64,000 nucleotides of DNA, taken from contig NZ_LMDM01000009.1 in NCBI RefSeq assembly GCF_001425825.1, positions 145,339 to 209,338 of the forward strand, written 5' to 3'. Source of the stretch: Rhizobacter sp. Root1238. GTDB taxonomy: Bacteria > Pseudomonadota > Gammaproteobacteria > Burkholderiales > Burkholderiaceae_C. The position numbers and the translations under genes are program-made. Below the pieces are notes generated by a model. The model did no database searches. It saw nothing but the letters and a program-made list of their open reading frames with translations, and was not told the DNA's origin. Shown one piece after another: positions 17,868 through 25,727 of this stretch; positions within the stretch are counted from its first letter, which is position 1; each line of letters starts with the position of its first letter.

Positions 17868-19043
17868 TCACGCCGGCGGCCGGGCCAGCGCAAAGCTGAC
17901 CACCGCGACCACCCCCATCCCCGCCAGCATCAGCAGCAGCTCGCGGTAGCCCGGCAGCACCAGCAGCAGCCAGGCCGTCAGCAGCGGCGCGGCCGCCCGC
18001 GACAGCAGCGCGATCGCCGACATCGCGCCGCCGATGCGCCCCACGTGCGCACGGCCGAAGTACGCCGGCACCAGGTTGCCGCGCACGATGGTCACCAGCC
18101 CGTTGGCGATGCCGAACAGCACCGCGAACGCGATCAGCGCGGCCAGGTTATCGGCCACCGCGAAGATCGCGAACGACAGCGGCAGCCCGCCCAGCACCGC
18201 CAGCCCCAGCCCGCGCGGCGTGACGCGGCGCCCGAACGCGAGGAACACCAGCCGGCCGGCCACCTGGGCCGGGCCGATCCAGGTCAGCACCGCCAGCGCC
18301 TGCCCCTCGCTGCGCCCCTTGGCCGCGAAGATCGGCATCACGTGCGCCCACAGCGCCGCCGCCGAGAACGAGTACAGCGTGAAGGTGATCGTCAGCAGCC
18401 ACAAGGCCCGGTGGCGCAGCGCCTCGTGCAGCGTCGCATCGTCGGCTTCGTCGTGCGCACCGCGCGGTGCGTGCGGCGGATCGCTGCCGCGCAGCGCCCA
18501 CGCATGCAGCGGCGCCACGCCCAGCAGCAGCACGCCGCCGATCACCGCCAGCGCGACACGCCAGCCGCAGGCGTTCACCAGCCAGGCCGCCGCCGGAAAC
18601 GACAGCGTGCTCGCGAAGCCGCCGACCAGCGTCAGCGACGTGATGCCGTCGCGGTAGCGCTCCGGAAAACGCTTCGTCAGCACGTTGAAGGCCGGCTCGT
18701 ACAGCGTCATCGCCATCGCGGCGCCGAGCAAGGCCCACGCCGCATACAGCGTGGCCGGTCGATCCACCTGCGACCACACCAGGAAACCCACCCCCGCGAA
18801 CACCGCGCCGAGCGTCATCACGCCGCGCCCATGTCCGCGGTCGATCGCGGCACCGGCCGCGTAGCTGCTCGCACCCCACACGGCCAGGCCGAGCGTGAAG
18901 GCCCCCATCAACACGGGTTTGCTCCACCCCAAGGCCTGCTGCATCGGCAGCACGAACGACGAGAATGCGTAGTGCAGCGCCGCCCAGCTCACCAGCTGGC
19001 CGGCAGCCAGCGCGGCCACGGTGGATCGGTAGGAAGAAGTCAC
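17868..19043 (-). CDS. MFS transporter
   Basis: This 391-residue inner-membrane protein has about 12 hydrophobic segments arranged as two six-helix halves. The first loop shows GAAIDRGHGRGVMTLG, a variant of the MFS motif A between TM2 and TM3. It lacks any periplasmic signal or extra domain. The overall pattern resembles the small-acid (oxalate/monocarboxylate-like) MFS branch, but the substrate cannot be read from the sequence. The start is GTG at 19043. It is convergent with the protease gene (3 bp apart) and divergent from the acyl-CoA dehydrogenase pair. Confidence 0.85.
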   Translation of the reverse strand: MTSSYRSTVAALAAGQLVSWAALHYAFSSFVLPMQQALGWSKPVLMGAFTLGLAVWGASSYAAGAAIDRGHGRGVMTLGAVFAGVGFLVWSQVDRPATLYAAWALLGAAMAMTLYEPAFNVLTKRFPERYRDGITSLTLVGGFASTLSFPAAAWLVNACGWRVALAVIGGVLLLGVAPLHAWALRGSDPPHAPRGAHDEADDATLHEALRHRALWLLTITFTLYSFSAAALWAHVMPIFAAKGRSEGQALAVLTWIGPAQVAGRLVFLAFGRRVTPRGLGLAVLGGLPLSFAIFAVADNLAALIAFAVLFGIANGLVTIVRGNLVPAYFGRAHVGRIGGAMSAIALLSRAAAPLLTAWLLLVLPGYRELLLMLAGMGVVAVVSFALARPPA

Positions 19044-19132
19044 CGCGGGATTATCGGTAGGCCCGTTGTCGCTGCTGGGACAGTTCGTCAGCGCACGACC
19101 GTGCTAAAACGCGGCGCACAGGAGACACGACG

Positions 19133-20311
19133 ATGGATTTGAACTTCACGCCCGAAGAGCAGGCCTTCCGACAGCAGATTCGCAGCTGGGTGGCCGAGCA
19201 CCTGCCGAAGGACATCAGCCACAAGGTGCACAACGCGCTGCGGCTGTCGAAGGACGATCTGCAGCGCTGGGCGAAGATCCTCGGCAAGCAGGGCTGGCAC
19301 GGCTGGGCCTGGCCGAAGCAGTTCGGCGGCCCGGGCTGGAACGCGGTCCAGCGCCACCTGTTCGAAGAAGAATGCGCGCTGGCCGGTGCGCCACGCGTCG
19401 TGCCGTTCGGGCCGGTGATGGTGGCGCCGGTGATCATGGCCTTCGGCTCGCCCGAGCAGCAGAAGCGCCACCTGCCCGGCATCATGAGCGGCGACGTGTG
19501 GTGGAGCCAGGGCTACAGCGAACCCGGCTCGGGCTCCGACCTGGCGTCGCTGAAATGCCGCGCCGAGCGGCGTGGCGACTACTACGTCGTCAACGGCCAG
19601 AAGACCTGGACCACGCTCGGCCAGTACGGCGACTGGATCTTCTGCCTGGTGCGCACCAGCACCGAAGGCAAGCCGCAGACCGGCATCAGCTTCCTGTTGA
19701 TCGACATGAAGAGCCCCGGCATCACGGTGCGCCCGATCATCACGATGGACGGCGAGCACGAGGTCAACGAGGTCTGGTTCGACGACGTCGAGGTGCCGGC
19801 GGACAACCTGGTCGGCGAGGAGAACAAGGGCTGGACCTACGCCAAGTACCTGCTGGCCCATGAGCGCACCAACATCGCCGACGTGAACCGCTCGAAGCGC
19901 GAGCTGGAGCGGCTCAAGCGCATCGCGAAGGCGGAGAAGGTGTACGGCGACGTGCGCTTCCGCGACGAGATCGCGAAGCTGGAGGTCGACATCGTCGCGT
20001 TGGAGATGATGGTGCTGCGGGTGCTCAGCGGCGAGAAGTCCGGCAAGCAGTCGCTCGACGTGGCCGGCCTGCTGAAGATCCGCGGCAGCGAGATCCAGCA
20101 GCGCCTGACCGAGCTGCTGATGCTGGCCGCCGGGCCGTACAGCGTGCCCTTCATCCATGACGCGATGGAAGCCGGCTGGCAGGGCGACCACGTCGGCGCG
20201 GCGTATTGCGCGCCGCTGGCGGCGACCTACTTCAACGTGCGCAAGACGACCATCTACGGCGGCAGCAACGAAGTGCAACGCAACATCGTCGCGCAGACGG
20301 TGCTGGGCTGA
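19133..20311 (+). CDS. Acyl-CoA dehydrogenase, large subunit (PimC-like)
   Basis: This FAD-dependent alpha,beta-dehydrogenase of acyl-CoA has 392 residues. The sequence shows GYSEPGSGSDLASL, the flavin/substrate loop, then VNGQKTWTT and, near the C-terminus, IYGGSNEVQRNIVAQ. The position that holds the catalytic Glu in MCAD is a Gly here. A Glu in LLAHERTN (E244) may serve instead, as in isovaleryl-CoA-type enzymes; this is inference. A second acyl-CoA dehydrogenase begins 9 bp downstream, and the pair resembles the two-subunit pimeloyl-CoA dehydrogenase PimC/PimD. The ribosome site AGGAG is strong. Confidence 0.88.
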   Translation: MDLNFTPEEQAFRQQIRSWVAEHLPKDISHKVHNALRLSKDDLQRWAKILGKQGWHGWAWPKQFGGPGWNAVQRHLFEEECALAGAPRVVPFGPVMVAPVIMAFGSPEQQKRHLPGIMSGDVWWSQGYSEPGSGSDLASLKCRAERRGDYYVVNGQKTWTTLGQYGDWIFCLVRTSTEGKPQTGISFLLIDMKSPGITVRPIITMDGEHEVNEVWFDDVEVPADNLVGEENKGWTYAKYLLAHERTNIADVNRSKRELERLKRIAKAEKVYGDVRFRDEIAKLEVDIVALEMMVLRVLSGEKSGKQSLDVAGLLKIRGSEIQQRLTELLMLAAGPYSVPFIHDAMEAGWQGDHVGAAYCAPLAATYFNVRKTTIYGGSNEVQRNIVAQTVLG

Positions 20312-20320
20312 GGAAACGAC

Positions 20321-21463
20321 ATGGACTTCGACTTCTCCGACGATCAAGAGATGCTGCGCGACTCGGTGCGCAAGTGGGTCGCCAAGGGCTACGACGCCGA
20401 GCGCCGCAAGCGCATCGTGCAGGCCGGCGGTTTCTCGCGCGAGGCCTGGCGCGAGCTGGCCGACCTCGGGCTGACCGGGCTGTTCGTGCCCGAGGCGCAC
20501 GGTGGCATGGGCTTCGGGCCGACCGACGCGATGGTGGTGATGGAAGAGCTGGGCCGCGGCCTGGTGCTGGAACCCTATGCGCAAGGCGCGCTGATCGCCG
20601 GCGGCGTGCTGTCCGCCTGCACGCCGCAGCCGGCCATCGCCGGCTGGCTCGAGAAGATCGCCGGCGGCGATGCGCTGGTCGTGCTGGCGCACCAGGAGCG
20701 CGGGGCGCGCTACCGGCTCGCGCATGTGGAGACCACGGCCAAGGCAGCCGGCGAGGGCTGGACGCTGAGCGGCGCGAAGAGCGTCGTGCCGGCCGGTGAC
20801 CAGGCCGATGCGTTCATCGTGCCGGCGCGGGTGTCGGGCGCGGTCGACGACCCGGCCGGCATCGCGCTGTTCCTCGTCGAGCGCCGCGCCACCGGCGTGA
20901 AGACGCGCGGCTACGGCAGCGCCGATGGCGCGCGCGCCGCCGAGCTGACGCTGGCCGGTGCACCGGCCACGCTGCTGGTGCCGGCGGGTGGCGGGCATGC
21001 CGCGCTGGAACTCGCGATCGACATCGGCATCGCGGCGCTGTGCGCCGAAGCGGTCGGGGCGATGGACCAGCTGGTCGCGGTGACGGTCGAGTACATGAAC
21101 ACCCGCAAGCAGTTCGGCGTCGCGATCGCGAGCTTCCAGGCGCTGCGCCACCGCATCGCCGACGTGAAGATGCAGCTCGAACTCGCACGTTCGATGAGCT
21201 ACTTCGCGACGCTGAAGATGAACGAGCCAGCCGCCGCGCGCCGCCGCGCGCTGGCGCAGGCCAAGTACCAGCTGGGCGTCTCGATGCGCTTCGTCGGCCA
21301 GCAGTGCATCCAGCTGCACGGCGGCATCGGCGTGACCGACGAGTACATCGCCGGGCACTACTTCAAGCGGCTGACGGTGATGGAGCTGAGCTTTGGCGAC
21401 ACGCTGCACCAGTTGGGCGAAGTTTCTGACCGCATGCAGGACACCGCAGGCGTGTTCGCGTAG
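20321..21463 (+). CDS. Acyl-CoA dehydrogenase, small subunit (PimD-like)
   Basis: This 380-residue acyl-CoA dehydrogenase-fold protein is encoded 9 bp after its partner, with a GAGGAAA ribosome site. It keeps the N-terminal helical domain (LGLTGLFVPEAHGGMGFGPT) and the C-terminal helix RFVGQQCIQLHGGIGVTDEY. It lacks the Y-G/E-G-x-x-x-QR signature seen in the large subunit, ending with MELSFGDTLHQLGEV instead. This asymmetry is typical of heteromeric acyl-CoA dehydrogenases, in which one chain carries catalysis and the other completes the flavin site. The substrate may be a dicarboxylyl- or ring-derived acyl-CoA, which is not determinable here. Confidence 0.87.
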   Translation: MDFDFSDDQEMLRDSVRKWVAKGYDAERRKRIVQAGGFSREAWRELADLGLTGLFVPEAHGGMGFGPTDAMVVMEELGRGLVLEPYAQGALIAGGVLSACTPQPAIAGWLEKIAGGDALVVLAHQERGARYRLAHVETTAKAAGEGWTLSGAKSVVPAGDQADAFIVPARVSGAVDDPAGIALFLVERRATGVKTRGYGSADGARAAELTLAGAPATLLVPAGGGHAALELAIDIGIAALCAEAVGAMDQLVAVTVEYMNTRKQFGVAIASFQALRHRIADVKMQLELARSMSYFATLKMNEPAAARRRALAQAKYQLGVSMRFVGQQCIQLHGGIGVTDEYIAGHYFKRLTVMELSFGDTLHQLGEVSDRMQDTAGVFA

Positions 21464-21479
21464 GACTCGGACCACGGCC

Positions 21480-21498
21480 GAAGGCGCGTCGCGCCTTC
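21480..21498. repeat. Gene-end palindrome GAAGGCGC-GTC-GCGCCTTC
   Basis: This is a 19-bp perfect inverted repeat with a 3-nt loop, 16 bp after the acyl-CoA dehydrogenase stop codon and upstream of the P1-family peptidase. It shares the AAGGCGC/GCGCCTT core with the copies at 6110 and 17226. It may work as a terminator-like or mRNA-stabilising hairpin. Confidence 0.55.
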
Positions 21499-21554
21499 GT
21501 GCCGCGGGAGCGGTGCCCGCCATAATCGCCGGGTCCCCCGTTCCCACCCCAGCG

Positions 21555-22535
21555 ATGCACTCTCCCTCAGGCCTGAGCGCCGTTCCCGGTCTGCGCGTCG
21601 GCCACTTCACCGACAGCCGCCGGCCGACCGGCTGCACCGTCGTGCTCGCGCCCGCGGGCGCGGTCGGCGGCGTCGACGTGCGCGGCGCCGCGCCGGGCAC
21701 GCGCGAGACCGACCTGCTGTCGCCGCTGAACGCCGTCGAGCAGGTCCATGCGGTGATGCTGGCCGGCGGCAGCGCGTTCGGGCTCGATGCGGCCGGCGGC
21801 GTGATGCGCTGGCTCGACGAGCGCGGCATCGGCTACCCGGTCGGCCCGCACCGCGTGCCGATCGTGCCGGCAGCCATCCTGTTCGACCTGTCGGTCGGCG
21901 ACGGCCGCATCCGCCCCGACGCGGCCGCCGGCTATGCCGCCTGCGAGGCCGCGAGCGACGCGCCCTGTGCCGAAGGCAATGTCGGCGCCGGCGCCGGCGC
22001 GCTGGTCGGCAAGCTGTTCGGGCTCGAGCGTGCGATGAAGGGCGGCTTCGGCAGCGCCTTCGTCACGGTGGCCGGCGTCACCGTCGGCGCGTGGGTGGCC
22101 GTCAATGCGATGGGCGACGTGATCGACCCCACCAGCAGCCGCGTGCTGGCGGGTGCGCGCCGCGCCGACGGCAGCGGCCTGCTCGACAGCACGCAGGCCT
22201 TGCTGCGCGGCGAGTTGCCGCACCCCTTGCAGCCGGGCGCGGCAACCACGATCGGCGTCGTCGGCACCGATGCCGTGCTGACCAAGGCTCAGGCCAACAA
22301 GATCGCGCAGACCGCGCACGACGGGCTGGCGCGCAGCATCAGCCCGGTGCACACGCAGAGCGACGGCGACACGGTGTTCGCGCTCGCCACCGGCGCCAGC
22401 GGGCTGGTCGCCCACCCGACGCTGCTCGGCACCATGGCGGCCGAGGCGATGGCCCGCGCCGTCGTCCGCGCCATCGAGGCAGCGGCCGCCTGGGGACCGT
22501 ATCCGGCGGCGCGCGACCTCGCCCGACCCGGATGA
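21555..22535 (+). CDS. P1 family (S58/DmpA-like) peptidase
   Basis: This 326-residue N-terminal-nucleophile hydrolase is related to DmpA aminopeptidase and the NylC-type amidases. It begins GLSAVPGLRVGHFTDSRRPT, a typical opening of the family, and contains VMLAGGSAFGLDAAGGVMR and EGNVGAGAGALVGK. Members cleave themselves before a Thr/Ser that becomes the nucleophile; A230-T231-T232 in GAATTIGVVG is the likely site. The ATG at 21555 follows a non-family upstream stretch. Its stop overlaps the start of the next gene (ATGA), so the two products are translationally coupled. Confidence 0.85.
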   Translation: MHSPSGLSAVPGLRVGHFTDSRRPTGCTVVLAPAGAVGGVDVRGAAPGTRETDLLSPLNAVEQVHAVMLAGGSAFGLDAAGGVMRWLDERGIGYPVGPHRVPIVPAAILFDLSVGDGRIRPDAAAGYAACEAASDAPCAEGNVGAGAGALVGKLFGLERAMKGGFGSAFVTVAGVTVGAWVAVNAMGDVIDPTSSRVLAGARRADGSGLLDSTQALLRGELPHPLQPGAATTIGVVGTDAVLTKAQANKIAQTAHDGLARSISPVHTQSDGDTVFALATGASGLVAHPTLLGTMAAEAMARAVVRAIEAAAAWGPYPAARDLARPG

Positions 22536-23857
22536 GCGCTCCCGTGGCCGATACCTTTCCGCCGATCGTCTTCGTGCACGGCAACGGCGACACCGCCGCG
22601 CTGTGGCTCACCACCGTCTGGCGCTTCGAGAGCAACGGCTGGCCTCGCGAGCGCCTGCACGCGATCGACATGCCCTGCCCGCTCGCGCGCGACGACGACG
22701 GCATCGCGCAGCCCGGCCGCAGTTCCAGCGACGACGCGCGCCGCTGCGTGGCCGACGCCGTCGAGCAGGCCTGCCGCCGGCATGGCGTCGCGCAGGTGGT
22801 GCTGATCGCCAATTCGCGCGGCGGCTTCGCGGTGCGCAACTTCGTTGCGAACGACGGCGCGGCGCAGGTGTCGCACGCGATCCTCGGCGGCACGCCGAAC
22901 CACGGGGTGTGGGCCGATGCGGGCTTCCGGCCGGGCAACGAGTTCAACGGCGCCGGGCCGTTCCTGCAGAGGCTGAACGCAGGCCACGGCGATGGCGACG
23001 AGACGACGCCCGGCCCGCGCTGGATGACCGTGCGCTCCGACGGCAACGACAAGTACGCGCAGCCCGATGGCCTGTGGATCGGCGCGCCCGGCCGGCCGAC
23101 CGGCGTCGATGCCGACGGCCCGGCGCTGCGCGGCGCGCACAACGTCGTGATCGCCGGCATCGACCACCGCGAGACTTCGTTCGGCCCGGTCGCGTTCGAC
23201 GCGATGTGGCGCTTCCTGACCGGCCGCGCGCCGGCGACGCTGCAGCCGACGCCTGCCGACGGCACCATCGAGTTGAGCGGCACCGTCTCGGGCCTGCACC
23301 CGCAGGCCGCGGTGCACGACAACCTGCCGCTGGCCGGCGCCACGGTCGAGGTGCATGCGACCGATCCGGCCACCGGCGAACGCGTCGGCGCGCCGCTGTA
23401 CCGCCACGCCGTCGGCAGCGACGGCGCGTGGGGCCCGCTGGCCACCGACAGCCGCACGCCGCTCGAGTTCGTCATCAGCGCGCCCGGGCACGGCACGACG
23501 CACCTCTACCGCTCGCCGTTCGCGCGCTCGTCATCGCTGGTGCACCTGCGCGCGATGCGGCTGGCGGACGTCGATGCCGATGCGGACGCCGACCCGGCGG
23601 CCGACCGCGACGCGCTCGCGCTGGTGCAGCTGAGCCGGCCGCGCGGCTACTTCGGCGTGCCGCGCGACCGCATCCTGCTCGACGGCCACCCGCCCGCCGG
23701 GCTGCCGCCGGGCGTCGCGGGCCTGTCGCTGGCCGCCGTCAAGGTGACCGACACGGCCGGCCGCGCGGTGGCCGCAGAATTCAACGGCGAGCGCATCGTC
23801 GGCCGCGCCTGGCCGTGCGCCGACGGGCACGTCGTGCTGCTCGAACTCCATTCCTGA
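22532..23857 (+). CDS. Alpha/beta-fold hydrolase with C-terminal beta-rich extension
   Basis: This protein has 441 residues and no evident signal peptide. The first ~230 residues look like an alpha/beta hydrolase: FVHGNGDTAALW as the oxyanion-hole strand, LIANSRGGFAVRN with a nucleophile serine at about 95 in a GxSxG-like context (ANSRG), and IAGIDHRETSFG as the likely histidine loop. The remainder (about 245-441) starts ELSGTVSGLHPQAAVHDNLP, looks like a carboxypeptidase-regulatory/transthyretin-like beta sandwich, and is followed by an unassigned tail. Secreted esterases and PHB-depolymerase relatives share this build. It overlaps the peptidase gene by 4 bp. Confidence 0.75.
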   Translation: MSAPVADTFPPIVFVHGNGDTAALWLTTVWRFESNGWPRERLHAIDMPCPLARDDDGIAQPGRSSSDDARRCVADAVEQACRRHGVAQVVLIANSRGGFAVRNFVANDGAAQVSHAILGGTPNHGVWADAGFRPGNEFNGAGPFLQRLNAGHGDGDETTPGPRWMTVRSDGNDKYAQPDGLWIGAPGRPTGVDADGPALRGAHNVVIAGIDHRETSFGPVAFDAMWRFLTGRAPATLQPTPADGTIELSGTVSGLHPQAAVHDNLPLAGATVEVHATDPATGERVGAPLYRHAVGSDGAWGPLATDSRTPLEFVISAPGHGTTHLYRSPFARSSSLVHLRAMRLADVDADADADPAADRDALALVQLSRPRGYFGVPRDRILLDGHPPAGLPPGVAGLSLAAVKVTDTAGRAVAAEFNGERIVGRAWPCADGHVVLLELHS

Positions 23858-23872
23858 ACGAAAGATTTTTCG

Positions 23873-24577
23873 ATGCGCTTGTCGCAGGTGTTGTTTTCCC
23901 AAGGCTTCGGCACGCGCCGCGAATGCGACGGCCTGGTGTGGCACGGGCTGGTGTTGGTCGGCGGGCGGGTGATCGAGGAGCCGGCCGAAGAGGTCGACAC
24001 CGACGGCCTGGTCTTCACGGTGCAGGGCCGCGACTGGCGCTTCCACGAGAAGGCGCTGGTGCTGCTGCACAAGCCGACCGGCCACGAGTGCTCGCAGAAG
24101 CCCAAGCACCACCCGAGCGTGCTGAACCTGCTGCCGGCGCCGCTGCGCAACCGCGGCGTGCAGCCGGTCGGCCGGCTCGACGAAGACACCACCGGGCTGC
24201 TGCTGCTGACCGACGACGGCACGCTGATCCACCGGCTCACTTCGCCGAAGCACCATGTGCCGAAGGTGTACGAGGTGACGGCGAAGCACGAGGTGACGCC
24301 CGACCAGGTGGCGAAGCTGCTGGACGGCGTGGTGCTCGACGACGACCCGGCGCCGGTCCGCGCCGCGGCCTGCGAAGCGACCGGGGCCAACACCTTGCGG
24401 CTCACGCTGACCGAAGGCAAGTACCACCAGGTCAAGCGCATGGTGGCCGCGGCCGGCAACCGGGTCGAGGCGCTGCACCGCAGCAGCTTCGGCGAGCTGA
24501 CGCTGGCCGGCGTGCCGAGCGGCGCGTGGCGCTGGGTCAGCGCGGCGGAGCGGGAAGCGTTGGAGCGCAAGCGCTGA
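23873..24577 (+). CDS. rsuA: 16S rRNA pseudouridine(516) synthase (RsuA family)
   Basis: This cytoplasmic rRNA-modifying enzyme has 234 residues. An N-terminal S4-like RNA-binding domain (MRLSQVLFSQGFGTRRECDG) precedes the catalytic domain with VGRLDEDTTGLLLLTDDG, in which the aspartate of RLDxDTxG is the nucleophile. The sequence also has LHKPTGHECSQKPKHHPSV, typical of RsuA rather than RluB/E/F. The start at 23873 is 15 bp after the hydrolase stop codon. It is a stand-alone housekeeping gene in the same direction as ribF. Confidence 0.92.
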   Translation: MRLSQVLFSQGFGTRRECDGLVWHGLVLVGGRVIEEPAEEVDTDGLVFTVQGRDWRFHEKALVLLHKPTGHECSQKPKHHPSVLNLLPAPLRNRGVQPVGRLDEDTTGLLLLTDDGTLIHRLTSPKHHVPKVYEVTAKHEVTPDQVAKLLDGVVLDDDPAPVRAAACEATGANTLRLTLTEGKYHQVKRMVAAAGNRVEALHRSSFGELTLAGVPSGAWRWVSAAEREALERKR

Positions 24578-24633
24578 TCCAAGGGGGTTGCACGGCGAGC
24601 GACCCGCTGCGCCGCGACAGATAATCCCACCCC

Positions 24634-25629
24634 ATGCGCGTCTTCAGCGGTTTCCACCATCCCGGCATCGCCGATGCCTGCGCCCTCACCATCGGCAACT
24701 TCGACGGCGTCCACCGCGGCCACCAGGCCATGCTGGCGCTGTTGCGCAACGAGGCCCAGCACCGCGGGCTGCCGTCGTGCGTGATGACCTTCGAGCCGCA
24801 CCCGCGCGACTACTTCGCCCGCGCCGCCGGCAAGCCCGAGCTGGCGCCGGCGCGCATCGCGACGCTGCGCGACAAGCTCTCGGAGCTGGAGCGCTGCGGC
24901 ATCGACCAGGTCGTCGTGCTGCGCTTCGACCAGGCGCTCGCGTCGCTGTCGCCCGAGGCCTTCATCGTCGACATGCTGGTGCGCGGCCTCGGCGCCCGCT
25001 ACATCCTGGTCGGCGACGACTTCCGCTTCGGCGCCCGGCGCGGCGGCGACTACGCGATGCTCGACGCCGCCGGCCCGGCCCAGGGCTTCGACGTCGCCCG
25101 CATGAAGAGCTACGAGGTGCACGGGCTGCGGGTGTCGAGCTCGGCGGTGCGCCAGGCGCTGGCCGCCGGCGACATGGCGCAGGTCGAAGCGCTGCTGGGC
25201 CGCAGCTACAGCATCAGCGGCCACGTGGTGCACGGCCGCAAGCTCGGCCGCGAGCTCGGTTTTCGCACGCTGAACCTGCGCTTCGCCCACGCCAAGTCGG
25301 CCGCGATGGGCATCTACGCGGTGCGCACCCACGGCCTGGGCGAGCAGCCGCTGGACGGCGTCGCGAGCCTGGGCGTGCGCCCGACGGTCGAAGACGCCGG
25401 GCGGGTGCTGCTCGAAGTGCATTGCCTCGATTGGCCCGCACGCCTCGGGGCCGAGGGGGCCTACGGTAAACTCGTCCGCGTGGAACTGCTGCACAAACTT
25501 CGCGACGAAGCGCGTTTCGACGGGCTGGATGCCCTGACGGCCGCCATCGCGCAGGACGTGCAGGACGCCCGCGTCTGCCTCGCGTCGTACGCCGCGCAAC
25601 GCCGCCAGACCACCCGCGACCGAATTTAA
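24634..25629 (+). CDS. ribF: Bifunctional riboflavin kinase / FAD synthetase
   Basis: This enzyme converts riboflavin to FMN and FMN to FAD. It has 331 residues. The N-terminal FAD synthetase domain carries [17 protein letters not shown], the nucleotidyltransferase GxFDGxHxGH motif, and [24 protein letters not shown] lies before the kinase domain, which begins [19 protein letters not shown] and has GVRPTVED. It lies upstream of ileS, as in many proteobacteria (ribF-ileS-lspA). The 98 bp to ileS could include a promoter. No FMN riboswitch is expected for this gene and none was seen. Confidence 0.96.
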   Translation: MRVFSGFHHPGIADACALTIGNFDGVHRGHQAMLALLRNEAQHRGLPSCVMTFEPHPRDYFARAAGKPELAPARIATLRDKLSELERCGIDQVVVLRFDQALASLSPEAFIVDMLVRGLGARYILVGDDFRFGARRGGDYAMLDAAGPAQGFDVARMKSYEVHGLRVSSSAVRQALAAGDMAQVEALLGRSYSISGHVVHGRKLGRELGFRTLNLRFAHAKSAAMGIYAVRTHGLGEQPLDGVASLGVRPTVEDAGRVLLEVHCLDWPARLGAEGAYGKLVRVELLHKLRDEARFDGLDALTAAIAQDVQDARVCLASYAAQRRQTTRDRI

Positions 25630-25727
25630 CGCTCGCCGCTCCCACCCGCCCTCCGCACTTCTTTCGCGAGCCCCGGCGCCCGGCGCCGGCACCTGTCTTC
25701 GAGACGCGCCGCGCGGCGCGCAAAGCC

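Noticed and set aside
24578-24633. FMN riboswitch upstream of ribF
   Set aside because: The space is only 56 bp and shows no RFN-type conserved pairs; FMN riboswitches normally precede ribB or transporter genes.
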